Origin: Apoderus coryli
Taxonomy: Eukaryota > Arthropoda > Insecta > Coleoptera > Attelabidae
Length of the DNA: 64,000 nt
NCBI GenBank assembly: GCA_911728435.2
Contig: OU452199.1
Location: 14,704,860 to 14,768,859, forward strand
Reading direction: 5' to 3'
Positions 31,641 to 44,300 of this stretch are shown here, one piece after another. A model generated the notes under the pieces. The model made no database searches. It was not told where the DNA came from and was given only the letters and a program-made list of their open reading frames with translations. The stretch's first letter is position 1, and each line of letters opens with the position of its first letter. The position numbers and the translations under genes are program-made.

Positions 31641-32299
31641 AAAAATTATTATTATATCCATATGAAAAATTATAATTATAATAGTTAGATAAGTTTAAGA
31701 ATTATTAAACTAAATTTTATCCCTTCCAAACATTCTACATTTCTACATATTCGTTTCGGGCATTCACTCACTAGACTAGTAACTAATAATTATTATTGTA
31801 CATTGATAACTTAGTGCTAAAACTAACAACAGCAAAAATATAATTTACAAGATTTATACGATATTGTCTCACGTTATAAAAATAGTCCTCTTTGATCACA
31901 CAATGCGAATTAATAGATAATACACCAGCAGTAAATTAAAAACGAACATTTAATTAGTATTTATTTACTCATTTAACCATTTTAACCCGGCTTTTATTCT
32001 GAGCCAACATTGAATAGTATAATAATGGTCATTTTAAACAGTTTTAATTTCTGATTATGGTTTAAATTACTAGTAATCTATTAATTAATAGACTTTAATT
32101 TTTCGTTGTATGTAGTTATTTCTTTTTCTACTTGAATAAGACTAAACGTGTATAATTATTATTTAAAAACATTTTTTTAAACACAACACAACCTTGTTTT
32201 TCTGCGGTTAATAAACGTTATGCATGGAAGAGGGACACGCTATTGCACGCATAGTTTTTATAGTATGTACTGCGGCAATGAACTCCGTGTTTTTTACAT
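31641..32299. other. no recognisable gene
   Basis: AT-rich; nothing recognised. Confidence 0.4.
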
Positions 32300-32915
32300 A
32301 AGAAAACTTCAAAAATCTGTTGTCAATATATTCGGGTGTTCCTCAGGGGTCGAATTTGGGTCCACTCCTGTTTTTAATTTGTATAAACGATCTGAATGAT
32401 GAAATATCAATAGATTGGTCGTTGCTAATGATCTTAAATTCTTTGTTCCAGTTATTCGATCCTATGAGCACTGCGTTCAGCTTTAGAAGGACCTTAGGGC
32501 TGTGGAAGTTTGGTGCAATCTTAATAAATTGTGATTAAACCCTACGAAAAGTAAATATATATCTTTCTAGAAAGAAAACTAATGTAGATGTTCGATATAC
32601 CGTTTGTCAAACTTTCCTTCCTACTACGCCTTTAGGAGTTGTGTTCTACAGATAATTGTCTTTCGTATCGCATCTGAATGCTACGTCCAGTGAAGCTCTG
32701 ATAATGTACCTACGGTTTTATTGTGAGAAATTGTACAAAATGTTATGTCCGTTTGAGAGTGAAATACTGTTCTCTGATTTGGTCTCCCATTTATAGACTT
32801 CATGTAAAGCATTTCGGTTAATGTGGCTGGGGTTTATCCGGCTAGAGGTAGTGAATACGCCTTTTTGCGGGACAGATTTTAGACGTTTCGCGATTGGAAA
32901 GTCGTAATAGTGTGA
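32300..32915 (+). pseudogene. non-LTR reverse transcriptase fragment
   Basis: The plus strand has YSGVPQGSNLGPLLFLICIN (the B block of the reverse transcriptase palm) at about 32328-32390. In shifted frames LRAVEVWCNLNKL and LNPTKSKYISF follow, then FVSHLNATSSEALIMYLRF. The YADD motif is deleted or mutated at about 32410-32450. Many stops are present. It is probably the same broad clade as the copy at 10276, but much older. Confidence 0.7.
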
Positions 32916-33114
32916 CATTTTATTGCGAATGATCGGTCACTAATTTGTTTACGAAGTAGCCTGTTTTTATTTTGTGACCACCCTGTATGACGTTAGCCGA
33001 TGGTAAACATCCGCAGTGCTAGGACGTCACTTCCTGGGCCAGAACCCGAATAGTATACTTGTTCCAGAGGACCACTTATATGAAAGCTGCTCTGGAGGGT
33101 TTGGAATTGTTCAG

Positions 33115-33415
33115 TTTATAATAATAATAATTAGCGTCTTTATTGCAATTTCAACATACATATACGTGTATAAATAATATAATGAACTGAAATTACAAAG
33201 GCGAAGTTTAGCCTATTGACTATTCTACCACTTAACCTTGGAGTTAAAAATTGCCTTATCCAAACCTATTGATGATCGACTTAGGTATACCTACTAATAT
33301 TATATTGTTATTGTTATGTAATCAATAATTTATTGTAATCCACTACTGTATTATTGATGATTGTATTGCTCTCTAAAGGCGGCAATAAAATGTATTATTA
33401 TTATTAAAAATCGGG
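33115..33415. repeat. two retroelement 3' ends, tail to tail
   Basis: A minus-strand 3' end begins at ATAATAATAATTAGCG (33119) and contains the AAAGGCGAAGTTTAG word also found at the 3' ends near 43400 and 48740. A plus-strand 3' end stops at GGCAATAAAATGTATTATTATT (about 33390-33410). Neither has coding sequence left in this interval. Confidence 0.5.
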
Positions 33416-34109
33416 TTTAGAGCAGTTAGAACTTTCACATCTCTTATTCAAACTTCCTACCTCTAGCGCTTCAAAGGATTAGATCTACCCATTTCCTTTA
33501 TTTTCAAAAAATATGGTTTGTCACATGTCGAACATCGGTTTTAGACAAAAGTTTCATGAGAGAATGGAAGTTTTACCACTTCACGAAAATACTTATTCAA
33601 ATCTCGAAGCGTGTATCTCTAAGACTGTTAGTATGCTTAGGAGAGAATTATATACTTTTATAAGGTCACTGTACATTTTATCGGAGTCGGAGGTCTGGCG
33701 TCACTAAAAGTTTACTTATTAACACAACAGCTAATAACATTTTTCAATAATTATAGGGTGACACACTAAACAATTGTTATATGTGTGTAATATATTTTGT
33801 GAAAATTATTCAAAACATTTGTTATTTTCTTCAAGAAATCTTTAACGTTCTCGAACTTGCGGTCCACCTCTGCTTTGACATTTATTGATTGTAAAAAAAC
33901 GGCTAACAAAAGTGGTAATAGCTGCATATGTTTGTTGTGAAGCTCACGATTTGGGTATTTCGCCACTATTAAAATACTAAACATTAACCATGAAAAATTA
34001 TCCTTTCGTATTAATAATAAAAGCCTCTGTGCGAATAAAAGAATCTAAATTTGTCAATGGCTTTTATGTTAAAAAAGTAGGATAAAACTTAACATAAAAA
34101 AAACGTAAA
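33416..34109. other. unrecognised short frames
   Basis: A 64-codon plus frame (33513-33707: RQKFHERMEVLPLHENTYSN, LRRELYTFIRSLY) and a 72-codon minus frame (33766-33984) look moderately protein-like. They match nothing I know. They could be decayed coding sequence of an unidentified element. Confidence 0.25.
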
Positions 34110-35081
34110 TTAAAAAAAAAATTACGTTACGGAAACCCATCTGCTCTCGTCGCGTCGGCGTCGGTTAAATTAGAGACAAAGTTGTACAATTTTAAACTCC
34201 TTTTAAATGGTGCTTTCAAAAGTAAAGTAACTGTAGCCGTTTTCGAGAATTTTTTGCGATTTTAGTTTTTATTTATTTCTGACATTATTTTTACAAATAT
34301 AAAAAATTAAAAGCACTTTTCATTGCTACTTTTTGAGGAGAAAAAGATAGCGCTTACAAATTTTCACTACAACGTTTCGTTTTTGAAAAACGTTGTTTTT
34401 TTAAATACGGCCCTGGATTTTTTGTTGTTGAATTTAAAGCCATTTTCAATTCGAAAATAGTTGGTATAGCAAACGTAATGCTTTAAGCAAGTTTTCAGTA
34501 TATTTAGCTGTTATTTGAAATTATTCAAAAAAAATCGCCATAGTTTGCCACTTATTTTGCATAAAACATTCATCTGCGAAAGGCGTTTATTTAATAAGTT
34601 CAAAAAGCACAAAAATTTCAACTAAATTTAAAAAACCACGCACAGAATAATGAATGAGAAATGAATTGTCAAATAATAATAAATAATTGTGAGTAACGAC
34701 GAAAGAATGTTTTTTTAAAAAACCTACTACTCTGCATTTAGTCAGTGCAGTGCCAAACTATGGCGATTTTTCTTGAATAATTTTAAATAACAGCTAAAAA
34801 CACTGAAAACTTGTTTAAACCATTACATGTGATATACCACCTATTTTTAAATTGAAAATGGCCTTAAATTTAACAATAAAAAATCCAGGGTCGTATTTAA
34901 AAAAAAAAAACAAAGTTGATGATGCTTTTTCGAAAACGAAACGTCGTAGTGAAAATTTGTAAAGGCTATCTTCTTATCTTTTATTTTTTTTTTATATCTG
35001 TAAAAATAATGACAGAAATAAATAAAAACTAAAATCGCAAAATATCGTTTTTTCAAAAATTCTCCAAAACAACTAAAGTTA

Positions 35082-35404
35082 AGAAGTGCTTGTTACATAA
35101 AGCAACAAGACTTTAAGTTATGTTGGAAATTTACTACTACTATGCTTTCACCAGACGGCCGTTTCGTCGATCCACGACTCATCAGTGGTGATCGGCAGGC
35201 AGTGTGACCTAAATTTCCAACATTTACAAAGAGCTTATACTAGCACGAGAATTGATTGAGAGAGAGATGTTTGTGGCGACACCTAGCGTGAACAGGCAAT
35301 ATGCCGGGTGAAGTTGTTACTTCTTGTCCGGCCATCGTAGTGAACTGTGTTTCACCCGGCATATTGCCTGTTCACGCTAGGTGTCGCCACAAACATCTCT
35401 CTCT
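35082..35404 (-). mobile_element. retrozyme-like hammerhead element (323 bp)
   Basis: It is flanked by CAACTAAAGTTA at 35070-35081 and again at 35405-35416. The sense strand is minus (by the ribozyme). It starts AGAAGTGCTTGTTACATAAAG and includes the hammerhead at 35145-35193. Its right part is a foldback, with GATGTTTGTGGCGACACCTA at about 35267 mirrored up to 35400 and ending CATCTCTCTCT. It has no protein-coding capacity. The same unit occurs at 39796 and 45383. Confidence 0.85.
35145..35193 (-). ncRNA. type I hammerhead ribozyme, intact
   Basis: On the minus strand: TCACCA, CTGATGA, stem II GTCG/CGAC with loop TGGAT, GAA, stem III palindrome ACGGCCGT, C, then TGGTGA pairing with TCACCA (6 bp, stem I). 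The cleavage triplet is GTC and cleavage is predicted between 35154 and 35153. Every conserved core base is present. Confidence 0.92.
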
Positions 35405-35490
35405 CAACTAAAGTTAGTTTAATTTTGAAAACACCACTTAAAAGGTGTTTAAATTGTACAACTTTTCTCTAACTTAACCGACATTGTAAC

Positions 35491-37404
35491 TCCTATCGTT
35501 TCCAAGATTCCAATGCTATCCCATATTCTTATCTTGGACACAGTGTATAATGTTGATAGTTTTCGCGTAGTGACATAGTGGCGAAATACCCAAATGATGA
35601 GCTTTAAACATTGGTAATGTACAATACACATACAAAATAGGAAAAAAAAAGAAGAAAATTTAATATTAAAGTAAATACGCAATGAACCATTCTGATCTAT
35701 TGAAACCGATGCGATGTGACGCGACGTTTATCTGAACATCTCATGGCAATTAATTGGTGGACCGATTTTTCCCGACACGCATTTCTTATTCGTTTGAAAT
35801 GATTTTTTTAACAGTCCACAACATGCAACAACAGTACTACAAAGCCTTGCGATATGAAGTTTACACGCGTATCACAGCGGGAGTATCCAACAATAAAATA
35901 TAATATTTTAAAAGAGTACCCACAATCATTGTGAACCATTTAAACTAGATGTTTTGACTAACAAAAAATATTTTACGGAGGGATAGATACTCCAGAAAAC
36001 GCAAACTCTGACTGATAGGATAAAAGAACGAAAAATATAAGGAAAAACATCATCAGGAGAGAAATAAACACCGAGAAATTTGTCAACAGATCGCAAGAAA
36101 ATAAAAGAAATAGCAGGAATAACAAAACAAACGCCTTACAGGCTTCCAAACAATAAAACTATGAGAGCTATATAACGTACGCGGGCATTAAGTATATACA
36201 AGAATTATTCTCAGTTTAACGCCAGACAACTAAAGATTTAAAGAACAAGAGAATCGTGCCTATAGTAAAACAGAACGCAGGCAGTGAACAAGATCTCTAG
36301 GCACTCATGGATTCTAGAATCAGACATTGATAAGAAGGGTCCGAAATGCTTTTGCTGAGGTTATCGCCAAGGTTATTGTCAGAGGACTGTAAATATATTT
36401 ATTTTAACAAAAGAAAAAAACGCAACAGTTAAAAAGGCAATTCTTTTTTTACAATTTCATTAAACACCGTGGAACACCATCTAATTGTTAATTGATTTTT
36501 TTTTAATTGTTACGATAATGGTTCATTTTATCAACACTTAACTAGAATAACTTTTTTTAGATTACCATTCAAGCTACTCATTATTAAATTATAGTATTTT
36601 AAAATATTTATCATAGAGGGGTTCGAAAATTCAAGCGTTAAAGTGTAGAACTTAGCCCGTCCCTGATAAATTAAAAAAGATAATTTATATTTAAGGACTT
36701 TATTTTAAGAGTTCTTCATAGTGTCCATCATATCAATTTTTTGTTATCTTATATACAAAGAACTTTAAAAGTTATTTTACGAAAACCGGTGCCTTTTAGA
36801 TACCTATTTCTACGTATGTTGTCATCTGATTTTTTCATCTCCTGCAAAGTATCGCAGATATTTTTCACATTTTCAGGACACCCTGTACATTCATGACCGT
36901 ATTTTTGGTTTATAAATAATAGCCCTACATAACATTGCTCGGAAATAAAAATGTTTTAAGTTGTTTTATGACACAAACTGTTACTTTCATTTAAAAGAAA
37001 TGAATCAAAAACTATATACTTAGTACACAAGACCCCCGAAATCGGGATCCCAATCCCAAAAACTGGAAACCCTAATTCAGAGGAACTCGTATTAATAAAA
37101 CTAGTTAATTTTTATTACAAAAAGTGGAAATCTCTTTGACATAATTTTCCGCGATGATAGGTTAAATTTGCGTGTATTTTTTACACAATTAAAAAATCAA
37201 AACAGTAGTGTGTGTGTGTAAAAATAAATAAACAACTCTCGTTGAAACAATAAAAGACAAAATCAAACACCACTTTTACCTTTGCAAAAAATTCCCGTAA
37301 AAATGAAAAACGCCAATATTTCTGTCGTATACCTTGGACCTTTTCAGTTTTGTAAAACTGATTATGTAATCAGAAAATTAGCCAGACTTGTACGTTCATC
37401 TATT
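35491..37404. other. no recognisable gene
   Basis: AT-rich with short frames. There is an isolated AGGACACCCTGTACATT near 36876, a mariner-type end without a partner. No domain was recognised in about 1.9 kb. Confidence 0.4.
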
Positions 37405-37560
37405 TATAATAAGAAGAATCAATGAATTTATTGGCATAATGTGAGTACAAAAAAATAAATAAATAAAGCTACAAGGTTAAGATACAATATTATTTTAAAA
37501 GATACAATCTTAAGTTTAAAATGATACTATCCTATTTAAAAAAGAAATGCCAAAAGGTTC
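37405..37560 (-). repeat. probable retroelement 3' end
   Basis: The text AATGAATTTATTGGCATAATG followed by AAATAAATAAATAAAG resembles the minus-strand 3' ends of non-LTR copies elsewhere in the window. There is no coding sequence beyond it. Confidence 0.35.
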
Positions 37561-39795
37561 AAGCTCAGCAAAGCTGATTTTCAGCAAGGACCTAGAATAC
37601 CTCATACACATAAAAATTACTAAACAATATTTAAAAAAACAAAGATAATAGTATTCAATAATAATAGACTACGAAAACAATAATCAAAAATATTAGACTA
37701 TAGTTAAATAATTAAATTATACCTGAGGTTTGGGTGAAAATATAATTATACATTTCAACGCGCTATATTTTCTTTAATTTAAAGATTGTACAAACTTGCA
37801 GCATACAGCCAAAAGAAACTGGTTATATCCTCACAACGACAAATCACAATCTAAGAAATGAAAATAGCCACCCCTAGGATTAAACAAGTAAGATGTCAAG
37901 TAAATAAGAGGTTGAATCAGCACACTCCTCAACAGGAATCCTCATTTTGTTCATTATATAAAAATCACATTTCACCAAAGGACCATTTGATCAGTCGACG
38001 ACTCATCAGTGATGCTCACTCACTTTGTCACAACCATAAATAACATATTATATTCATTAGAAAATTACTTTTGCAATTTCCAGAACGAATAATAAAGACT
38101 GTCAATCATTAAAGTTGTATGTGAAACATTTTACGTCGAAGCCATCACTATAAACTTACCAAGGATGTATGTTCCTTCCTCTAGTATCATGTAAATAAAC
38201 AATAACAAATTTCGATTATCTTCCGATAAGTTGCTATGAAAATCATTGCTTTAATTATATGAAAAACATGTTCAGTTCGTCGTTTTCTATATTTTACTGT
38301 TGTTGCTGTTGTTACCAAAAAATGCTTCATTGGTTTACGAGTAAATTTGAATTTTAAAGCTTTGGCAGCTGTTTTAATTTTGCAGCAAAATAACTGAAGT
38401 TATATGAACAATAAAGTTTCATTTATAAACAGTTTTTGCTCTCTAGTTTACTTACTTGGATATAAGGAAGTATGTAGGTACATTAAAAATGAGTGGGCGT
38501 GAAGAAAATTTCCACTGGGTCATACCAACAACTCAAAAGTCGAGGATTTGGTTGGATGGCCTTTAGATTTGCTGGTAGAATAGCTGCAAATTTGAAAATT
38601 CGAAGTCCAGTTATCCCCAATATTTGGGGGTCTATTTTAACAGTATGAGGCTGTCCTTAAACCCAAACTTCTCATATTACTTTGTGTGAAAAAATAGTCC
38701 CTTACGTGTTACAATTTTGCCTTATATTTTAGAAGTATTTGTTTTGACAAATATAAGTATTACAAAACTACTGATAATAGAACTGTTCCGAAACACGTAT
38801 GGTGTATAACTAATTGATAAAGCGCTGTTCTTAAATTTATTTTTGAAAACAGAAATAGGAGTTATCCTTACTTTTTCCTTCCTAAATACGCCTTATCATT
38901 ATTATCATAACCGGCTCTTTCACAGTAAAATATGAGTCAAAACGTTTCTTAACTGGCTGTTGACAGCCGGGCAAATTAGCTAAATAAAAGAAGAGTAGGG
39001 CAATTTCTTGTAGATTTAGATTTCAAAGTCAAAAGTAATACACTACAATATCGGTTCGAGTCTATCCCGAATGTAATATTTGCGAAACTTTGAGCCGTTC
39101 GACTCTATCCCCTTTAATGTGCCTGTGGGAGCGGGTAGGAGAGAGACACGGAATGGGTTTAATTTATTACTAGGACAGAGAGGGTTGAATACATAGGCGT
39201 GCTTAAAATATAACTACACGATTCTTTTTTGTAAATGATTTATCTGAAACACTTAAGTTATAAAAACTCGAGTGATCGTCCAATCTAAGCATTAAGCAAG
39301 CAAGTATTCAGAAAAGGATTAAAGTAAATATTGCCTTGTTATAATAACTTCGCAGATACTTAGATAATTTGGAAATATGAGTTATTTTAACGACAAAATG
39401 TTTAATTCAACAAATCATACAATCTTTGAAATGCTATAAAAAATCTAAAACCTTGATTTATCTTTCTTTGCAATTGAATGTCGACGTATTTTTCAAGCTC
39501 TCAAAATGAATTGTCCTAAATACCTTCAACAGTCATTTAGCTTGGTTCCTTGTTTGACGGATTGTAGAAAATGTAGGTATCGAGCGAATGCACCAATTTA
39601 CTGGATAGCCAGGTCTCTCGAAATAAAGCCAGTCCACCTCAATTTTTGAGTATAACTAAAAGCAAAAGTGTATGAAAAGAAAATAATCACCCTCGAAAAA
39701 TTAAGAGGCAGAATAATTAAAGAATGTACATTTCTTACAAATAATCGTGCGGTGTTAAATAGGCTAATTTAAACAAAAGAATACATTTCTATGTG
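37561..39795. other. no recognisable gene
   Basis: Short frames only. A hammerhead-like CTGATGAGTCGTCGAC on the minus strand near 37985-38007 lacks GAAA and is not called. An AAAAATGAGTGGGCGTGAAG stretch near 38487 weakly resembles the 3' flanks of the RNase H copies. Confidence 0.4.
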
Positions 39796-40240
39796 AATTG
39801 CTTGTAAGATAAAGTAACAAGACTTTTAGTTATGTTGGAAATTTGGTTCACCAGATTTCATTGATCCACAACTCATCAGTGACGATCGGCAGGCAGCGTG
39901 ACCCAAATTTCCCACATTTACGAAGAGCGTATACTGCTAGCACGAGAGATGAAAGACAACAAGATGTTTTTGGTGACATCACTTCATTCACAAACGATAT
40001 CCGGACGAGAAGCAACAACTCCATTATATCCTATTGCCAGCATAATTAAAAGTCTTGTTACTTTATGTAACAAGCAATTTACAATTAAAGCCTCCCGCCA
40101 GGGAATTCGGGCGCATCTAGTGTTGGAAATAGGATATGATGGAGTTGTTGCTTCTCGTCCGGCCATCGTTTGTGGACTGTGTTTCACCAGGCATATTGCC
40201 TGCTCACACTAGATGTCGCCAAAAACATCTTGTTGGCTAA
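39796..40240 (-). mobile_element. decayed retrozyme-like unit, head-to-head dimer
   Basis: The left half (39796-40040) is a full diverged unit starting AATTGCTTGTAAGATAAAGT. The right half (about 40044-40236) is the inverse of a unit, from AAAAGTCTTGTTACTTTATG through GTCCGGCCATCGT to CATCTTGTTGG. The two copies meet near the end of the first unit, giving an inverted dimer. A target duplication could not be proven. Confidence 0.75.
39847..39886 (-). ncRNA. hammerhead ribozyme, stem III lost
   Basis: CTGATGA, stem II GTTG/CAAT (weak) and GAAA are present on the minus strand, but the stem III palindrome is deleted: GAAATC runs straight into TGGTGA. Only one A-T pair could form stem III. Probably inactive. 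Confidence 0.6.
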
Positions 40241-40376
40241 TAAATTTATGTATTCGCGAAAACGGACGGTAATTCAAGCACCTATTTATTAATTTCAGTC
40301 TAACAATTTTGTAATATTGATCTCTGAGAATTATTACATTTATAGTTTCACCTCATTTTATATATTACTGTTTTCA

Positions 40377-40640
40377 GCGCCGATTTAACCATTAGGCGGA
40401 CTAGGCGGCCGCCTAGGGCCCGGGGCTTAGGGGGCCCGGAATTCGTACTCACAATTCGAAAAAAATACCTATAGGTCACAGAATATTTGATTTTGGTAAA
40501 CTGATATTAACTGAAAATGAAAAATTTAGGGTTGGAACTTGTAATGTTATATGCGATTCTATTATAAGGGATTTAAGTCGTAGACTTGAATTAATGAATG
40601 AATTAATTAAAGATAATTATTTAAACTGGTTTTTTTACTA
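40377..40640 (+). pseudogene. hAT (ZMYM/TTF-type) element remnant
   Basis: It starts with CAGCGCCGATTTAACCATTAG and the GGCGGCCGCCTAGGGCCCGG text common to the ends of one hAT group in insects. Further on (about 40490-40635) the plus frame reads FRVGTCNVICDSIIRDLSRR and ELIKDNYLNW, which resembles the FKIN.FYVI.D.LI.EL.KR segment of those transposases. The catalytic residues and the dimerisation end are missing. Confidence 0.5.
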
Positions 40641-41704
40641 ACGATCCCTTGAAGTTCAATTCTTCCATAATAAAATTATATTATATATTATATTTGGTTC
40701 TTATTTTTATTTTTTTATTTATTATAATAATTTTATTTTGAAGTTTATACGTGTTGTGACTGTTTTGTATTAATTTTCCAAAAATGGGTTTTTGAAATCA
40801 GTCATAAAATATTAATATTACATTTCATGTTTATGTCGTATTAAGGCGAATTTAAACTATTTTCAAAAGTATTGTAGACAAGTAATGTAATATCCAAAAC
40901 ACGTCGTCATTCAATTACAAATTACACGACAAGTTTTAAGTAGAATGCTTTGTTCATATAAGATAAATCAGGCTTTTAGATTTTTGATATATTTATTAGA
41001 AAAAAATAGATGAGTAAATAAATTGAGTAGGTAGGTACAGTAGTTGTAGACCAGGTTCAAAATAATAATGAGAATAAATGTGTTATTTAAGCTAGTAGGA
41101 ATGAGTCTATACAGTAGATAAATGTAGATATAATTTTCTGAAGAAATTGCATTAAAATATTGCAATTTTTTGGGAAAACGATATACTAAATGTTCGTTCA
41201 TTACTATATTTTTGTTCTAATTATAGCTATTATACAAGACCTCATCAATTAACATTCTTGAAGGTTTATATTGCTTATGTATAGGTACGCAAAAATTATC
41301 ATGTAAATAAATGGTTCGACGTGTGTTCTATACCATTTTTTATCAAAACTACACATGTTAGATTACAACAATTTATCATTGTTATGCTTTTCGCCTAGTG
41401 TTCACTTTTGTAATCTGCAATAATATGTTTATAAATATAAAGGCATAAATTGTAAAAGTTTGAATTGTATCTATACAACATGCAGGTGTGCATCGATATT
41501 TAATAGTTCAAATTCAAATACAGCTGAAACTGTATGTATGGCATTATTATTATTTATATCCCTGGGTAAAAGGTTTTGCATCTATTTGAAAATTTAAATA
41601 CACAAGAAATGTGTTATTTCAAGATTGGGGTTATATGTTTATAAGACACTAATTTGCTGACCTACTCTGAGAGAGGGAATCCAGAGAAACCCCGCACTTA
41701 GAAT
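40641..41704. other. no recognisable gene
   Basis: Very AT-rich. The minus frame at 40968-41201 is low complexity. Nothing recognised. Confidence 0.4.
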
Positions 41705-42870
41705 AGGAAAATCAAAAAATTTATTGTTCGTAAAGATTTACAATCTTATAACAATGGAGTTCGGCTTTCGATCAAAAACAGAACATAGTAATGAACATAA
41801 TAAAAAAAGAAAAAAAAAACGTGTTTTCCCTAATATAATAAAACCTAAATACCCATACCAAAGAAAGGAAATTCTTACGCTAGTGATAAAGAGAGTAAAA
41901 AACGAGAAACAAAAGTACTCTTGCCAGTTATAAATTAATAGATGATAGACATTTACAACAATATTATATTAATAGTAAATTAAAAAAAAAGACAACACGC
42001 CTAGGTAAAGAAATAATACTTAAGCGTATATCAACTGCATATTACAGAAATTAAAAATTCTTAAACATTAACAAAACATGAAACAAAGTAACAATATAGG
42101 GAAGAATATTGACATAAAAAAAAGAAAAGCACAAAGTACGAACATCACTCTTTGCATTATGGAAACACTATTACGGAGGCCAGAGTACAGTGGGCATTCA
42201 AAGAGATGTGGTAAAGTGTTTCATTGACAAGTAGGTTGCACATCATACAGATGTTATCAGGTTTTATTAAGTAACTAAACTGTTTATAGGAGAATTTGTA
42301 GAAATGCATATTCGTTAACCTAATTTGAGCTAAAATCCTTATGTAATGAACTGAGGTATTAAATATATTTGAGCTGTGTGAGAAATCGTGAAACAGGAAT
42401 AAAAGAGAGGCGATCTAGAATTCTATACCAGAGAGAGATCCTTACTAAAACATTCCTTCTGGTGTTGCGTAATAATGTCATCTTTAGCTGATTTTAGTGA
42501 ATGATAAGACAAATTTTGCCCAAATCTTTGTAACTCCCCATTAAGGAAGCAATGGTACAAGTATTTAAGCCAATTGTATCTGATATCAGCCTCTCCACTT
42601 TGTATTAGGTGAAAACATCTTAACAAACAAATCTTGGGGTATCTGGGGCCATCCATCTTCAGAATCTTCAGCAGCCAGTTTAAAACAAGTTTTAGAACAG
42701 TACAAGAAACCGGCATTCTACCGCATTCAGTCTTAACATAGCAATAGCTGTATTTTTTGGGAGTAAAAGTAGCCCTAGAATAGGTCCTCGGAATATTAAG
42801 AGTGGCCGTATCAAGGCAGTGCAAGTATGATTTCTGGAAAAGCACAGAGATTATTGGGAAAATATACACC
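41705..42870 (-). pseudogene. Jockey-like retroelement C-terminal domain
   Basis: A minus frame of 148 codons (42869-42423) reads ECGRMPVSCTVLKLVLNWLL, then MDGPRYPKICLLRCFHLIQS, then RYNWLKYLYHCFLNGELQRF. In the next frames ISVHYIRILAQIRLTNMHFY and ICMMCNLLVNETLYH follow, the C-terminal CxxC...H knuckle of a non-LTR polyprotein. It ends in a 3' UTR and an AATTTATTGTTC boundary near 41718. The reverse transcriptase itself is absent. Attribution to the Jockey group is by resemblance to arthropod sequences I remember, not by a search. Confidence 0.55.
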
Positions 42871-43361
42871 CAAAACTTTTATAGGAGTTTACGCATACTT
42901 TTACTAGATAGGAATAGGCTGAGAGTAATATCAGGCTTCACAACAATTATCTGTATAAAGCTGGACTATTAAACCGAGGCTTTATACGAGTGGATTATGC
43001 AACATGGAACCAGAAACTGTAAAATATGTACTCTTTTAAACCATAAAAGACTCATACTTGTGACTTGGAGCAATTGCTCCTCCATTCCACCCTCACTACG
43101 GCAAGAGGATGCCGATACACATTGGAGCAACCAGTAGGAGACCCGGAAATGTTTGACAGTCACTAGTTCATAGTCCGCATTGATTCACTTGATTGGGTGT
43201 ATCGGTGATTTTCGTGATGAACGTTCAATTATTCAGCTTACGGATTCAAGGATTAGTTGTTGAGAAGTGGAGATCAAATATGTTTATTAGATTTCAATAT
43301 AGACAATGCAGAGGCACATATGGAGGACAACAGACTGCTGGACGACGCGACGTTAAAAGTA
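42871..43361. other. no recognisable gene
   Basis: This may contain more of the upstream part of the preceding element on the minus strand, but no motif is readable. Confidence 0.35.
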
Positions 43362-44300
43362 ATAATAATAATTGATTTGGAAGAAATTTACAAACAAGGC
43401 GAAGTTTAGCAATATGCTACTCCAAGCACTTAACCTAATTTGCAAATTACGCAGATATGACAATTCACTTCTACACTACTTAGGTACTTCAATTTGTTTC
43501 GCTTAACAACAAGAATACGACAACGAGACAATAAACAATAATAACAATATGCTGCAAAGGAGAAAAAAGATATAAATTAGCATTATTATGATTATAAAAG
43601 AGAAAATATATAAATATGATAAAAATCATCATTATTAACATTAATAATGTATAAATACATATAGCCAATCTTAGGATATAAGACACACATAAATGAAATA
43701 TTAAATATTATTTAATAGCCTGAAAGGCTACTGACATTTGCTCACCAACATATTTCTTATTTTTATTCTGAATGAGTTTAAACTGGATTGTACATGTTGA
43801 GAAATACAAGACTTATACAACTTTACCGCGTTATAAGTAAAACATTTCTTAAACATGGTTGTTCTATGCCTAGGTATATGTAGCAGATTTCTTGATCTTA
43901 CATTAACGCTGTGAATGGATGAATGCGGGCTCAGCTTATCAAACAGTACTTTCGGTATTTTTGTTTTAATAATTTTAAATAATAAAGAGCAAAAACTGAG
44001 TTCCCGTCTTTCAGACACCTTTAGCCAATTAAGTTCTTTAATCTTATGTGATATCTATGTGATCATATTTTCTCAAGTAAAAAACAAACCGGCGGCAGAA
44101 GTTCTGTACCCTCTGTATTCTGGCTTGATTTTGTTTATCGAGGGAAGGTCCGTAAACAGTATCGGCGTAACTAAACTTGGAGAGAACCAACGAGTCGGAC
44201 AGTATTTTTTTAGAGAAGCCGTGAAATCATGTCTGTATGAAAACAACAACTTTAACGTTCCAAAACATTTCTTTAATAAGTCACAGCATTTTGGGAATTA
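43362..44300 (-). pseudogene. Jockey/CR1-like reverse transcriptase C-terminus
   Basis: The minus frame 44018-43728 reads SERRELSFCSLLFKIIKTKI, then VRSRNLLHIPRHRTTMFKKC and SSLNSFRIKIRNML. This is the C-terminal segment of a non-LTR reverse transcriptase (RR...LL.....P.Y....R...R.....P.......SF....LWN.LP...R). Upstream, in other frames, YGPS-like and LRKYDHISHK-like remnants are readable. The 3' UTR has AAAGGCGAAGTTTAG-type text (about 43397-43411 in the plus sense) and ends in AATAATAATAATT at about 43363. The active site is missing. Confidence 0.7.

Larger units (their letters stand above)
34150..35490. mobile_element. large foldback element, right arm interrupted
   Basis: The left arm runs from about 34160 (GGCGTCGGTTAAATTAGAGA) to about 34550. 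The right arm runs from about 34745 to about 35485 (ending TCTCTAACTTAACCGACATTG). Arm identity is high but not perfect, and about 200 bases lie between them. The right arm is split at 35082-35404 by a hammerhead unit with a 12-bp target duplication. No protein is encoded. Confidence 0.75.

Noticed and set aside
37983..38020. Minus-strand CTGATGAGTCGTCGAC resembling the hammerhead core
   Set aside because: Stem II has only a one-base loop and no GAAA follows; stem I cannot pair. At most a relic.
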